Shown here piece by piece: positions 63,045 to 64,000 of a DNA stretch of 64,000 nucleotides. Location: NCBI GenBank assembly GCA_013288485.1, contig JABDBW010000002.1:1-64000 (forward strand), written 5' to 3'. A program made the translations under genes and the position numbers. Numbering within the stretch: position 1 is the stretch's first letter; each line of letters starts with the position of its first letter. Source of the stretch: Bacteroidota bacterium. Lineage in GTDB: Bacteria; Bacteroidota; Bacteroidia; Sphingobacteriales; Sphingobacteriaceae. The notes beneath the pieces are model-generated. The model worked only from the letters and a program-made list of their open reading frames with translations. It was not told where the DNA came from and did no database searches.

Positions 63045-63500
63045 TTAAATGATCCGTTCTATTTTATAAGTTTTTCCGTTCAGGGTAAATTCGCCGCCCT
63101 TTTTTTGCCCTTTTAATTTTAAACCAATTGGCGAAGCCGGCGAAACTGCAAAATATATAACCCCGTGAACCAATAAACTCCCCGCGCTTATGGCCAGGTA
63201 AAAATTACCGTTATTGGTATAAACCACGCTGCCCGCTTCAGCTACAGTTGTATGGGTGCCGGTGCCAATAGAGTTTAAGGCAACCCTGAGTTTATTGGCC
63301 TCACTTAACTGCTGCATATTACGGTCGGTTTCCTGCTGCATCATGGCCCTGCCGGTTTCATACTTATCACCGGCGCTGCTTTTGGTATCTTCCGTTGATG
63401 CCTGCTGCGCTTCCTTAATTCCTTGTTCGGCAGCCTCCATTCGCATTTTAATATAGTCGGCACAGCGCGTATACAATTCTGCTTTTATATCACTCATCAA
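63045..63500 (-). CDS. GreA/GreB-like protein
   Basis: The 151-residue product has a helical, acidic first half (two helices with many Glu, Gln, Ala) and a C-terminal domain ending AVSPASPIGLKLKGQKKGG, which resembles the end of GreA (ISPxSPIG-x-x-LLGKKVGD). It is likely a transcript-cleavage-like factor or relative acting on RNA polymerase. The first half is poorly like the GreA coiled coil, so the exact role stays open. It converges with the desaturase, 2 bp apart. Confidence 0.65.
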   Translation of the reverse strand: MMSDIKAELYTRCADYIKMRMEAAEQGIKEAQQASTEDTKSSAGDKYETGRAMMQQETDRNMQQLSEANKLRVALNSIGTGTHTTVAEAGSVVYTNNGNFYLAISAGSLLVHGVIYFAVSPASPIGLKLKGQKKGGEFTLNGKTYKIERII

Positions 63501-63655
63501 TAATATCTAAATTAATAGCTAAATATACTGCCTAACATAGTTATTATTTTGATAAATAAGTCTTGCCTACTGTACCTGTAGTTCAAAAATATGCTCAGAC
63601 GTTTAAGAAAAAATAGTAAGTTTGGTATTAATTTAAACTTTGCACGCATTAGTAA

Positions 63656-64000
63656 ATGAATAAGAAAAAGGTATTGATAACCGGGGCAAGCAGGGGGCTG
63701 GGGCTGGCAATATCAAAAAAATTATCGGCAGAATACTCTTTAATTCTTCATGCTTCCAGTCCCGAAAGCTTTACGCATATTGAACCGGGCAGCCAGCTTT
63801 TATGTGCAGATTTTGCTGACCCCGAACAACTAACTGCCTTTTGTAAACAATTAAAAAAAGAACATGGCGATTCCCTCTACGCGGTAGTGAACAACGCCGG
63901 TGTAACCTTCGATAAATCATTGATCTATCAGCCCGAGGATGATATTGATAAGATGCTCAATATTAATTTAAAGGCCCCTATCATGATATGTAAAACCGCC
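63656..64000 (+). CDS. SDR-family oxidoreductase (3' truncated by window edge)
   Basis: The visible 115 residues begin with ITGASRGLGLAISKKL (glycine-rich NAD(P) loop) and hold CADFADPEQL and VVNNAGVTFDKSL, typical of classical short-chain dehydrogenases such as FabG. The frame is open to the last base. The catalytic Tyr-Lys region lies outside the window. It is the first gene of whatever follows. Confidence 0.88.
   Translation, partial: MNKKKVLITGASRGLGLAISKKLSAEYSLILHASSPESFTHIEPGSQLLCADFADPEQLTAFCKQLKKEHGDSLYAVVNNAGVTFDKSLIYQPEDDIDKMLNINLKAPIMICKTA

Noticed and set aside
63045-63500. 3-oxoacyl-ACP synthase, a label sometimes given to this kind of protein
   Set aside because: The protein is too short and lacks ketosynthase motifs; its C-terminus resembles GreA.

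Overview
The window reads as chromosome of a Sphingobacteriaceae-type bacterium (phylum Bacteroidota, Mucilaginibacter/Pedobacter-like; this is inference from gene families, not a database match). The reasons are type IX secretion sorting tails, a SusC/SusD pair driven by an ECF sigma factor and FecR, Bacteroides-type Tra proteins (DUF4134, DUF4133, TraG, TraJ, TraK, TraM, TraN), RteC, DUF1896, DUF3945, DUF6520, and promoters of the TTTG / TAnnTTTG kind.

Left part (1-21.4 kb), accessory in character: the tail of a protein ending in an L,D-transpeptidase-like domain, followed by an SH3-domain exported protein split by an in-frame stop; two small type IX secretion substrates; an orphan NarL/LuxR-type regulator that lacks the phospho-acceptor Asp; a membrane LytTR regulator; then a four-gene signalling module (response regulator, lipoprotein, multi-pass membrane protein, histidine kinase; 7765-5134, minus strand). 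Next come an ECF sigma factor, a DUF2971 gene plus a 44-codon membrane peptide that separate it from FecR, a SusC/SusD pair and a TlpA-like thioredoxin (8.0-17.3 kb). A second, paralogous copy of the same four-gene module (21392-18772, minus) follows, continuing into AraC, MauE-like and DUF6520 genes.

Middle (21.7-44.8 kb): the transfer region of an integrative conjugative element. RteC is followed by a long plus-strand tra operon. In VirB terms it encodes VirB2-like TraE, a membrane protein, a DNA methylase/helicase of 1855 aa, VirB3-like TraF, VirB4-like TraG, three tandem VirB5-like proteins, VirB6-like TraJ, VirB8-like TraK, a TraL-position protein, VirB10-like TraM and VirB9-like TraN. 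Two DUF3945 proteins, a small winged-helix-like protein, a 54-codon ORF and a large serine recombinase close the region. The recombinase reading frame runs antisense into the 3' half of a tRNA-Asp gene, which marks the right attachment site. No relaxase or VirD4-type coupling protein is visible, so the left end of the element probably lies to the left of the window.

Right part (44.8-64 kb), core-like chromosome: XRE regulator, acyl-CoA dehydrogenase, a thioredoxin-like protein, a VapBC-type pair, a vWA protein fused to a TonB-plug-like domain, an ECF sigma factor with a frameshifted composite anti-sigma/TonB protein, peptidase T, MmcQ, a frameshifted M14 peptidase, rhomboid protease, dipeptide epimerase, two paralogous sterol-desaturase-family proteins flanking an acyltransferase, a GreA-like protein and the start of an SDR oxidoreductase.

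The points most worth a second look are the duplicated signalling module with no obvious ligand-binding kinase domain, the transpeptidase/SH3 candidate effector-immunity pair, the tRNA-Asp/recombinase junction, the three-copy domain around the methylase-helicase, and a 135-bp duplication that gave a new lipoprotein gene its signal peptide and upstream region.
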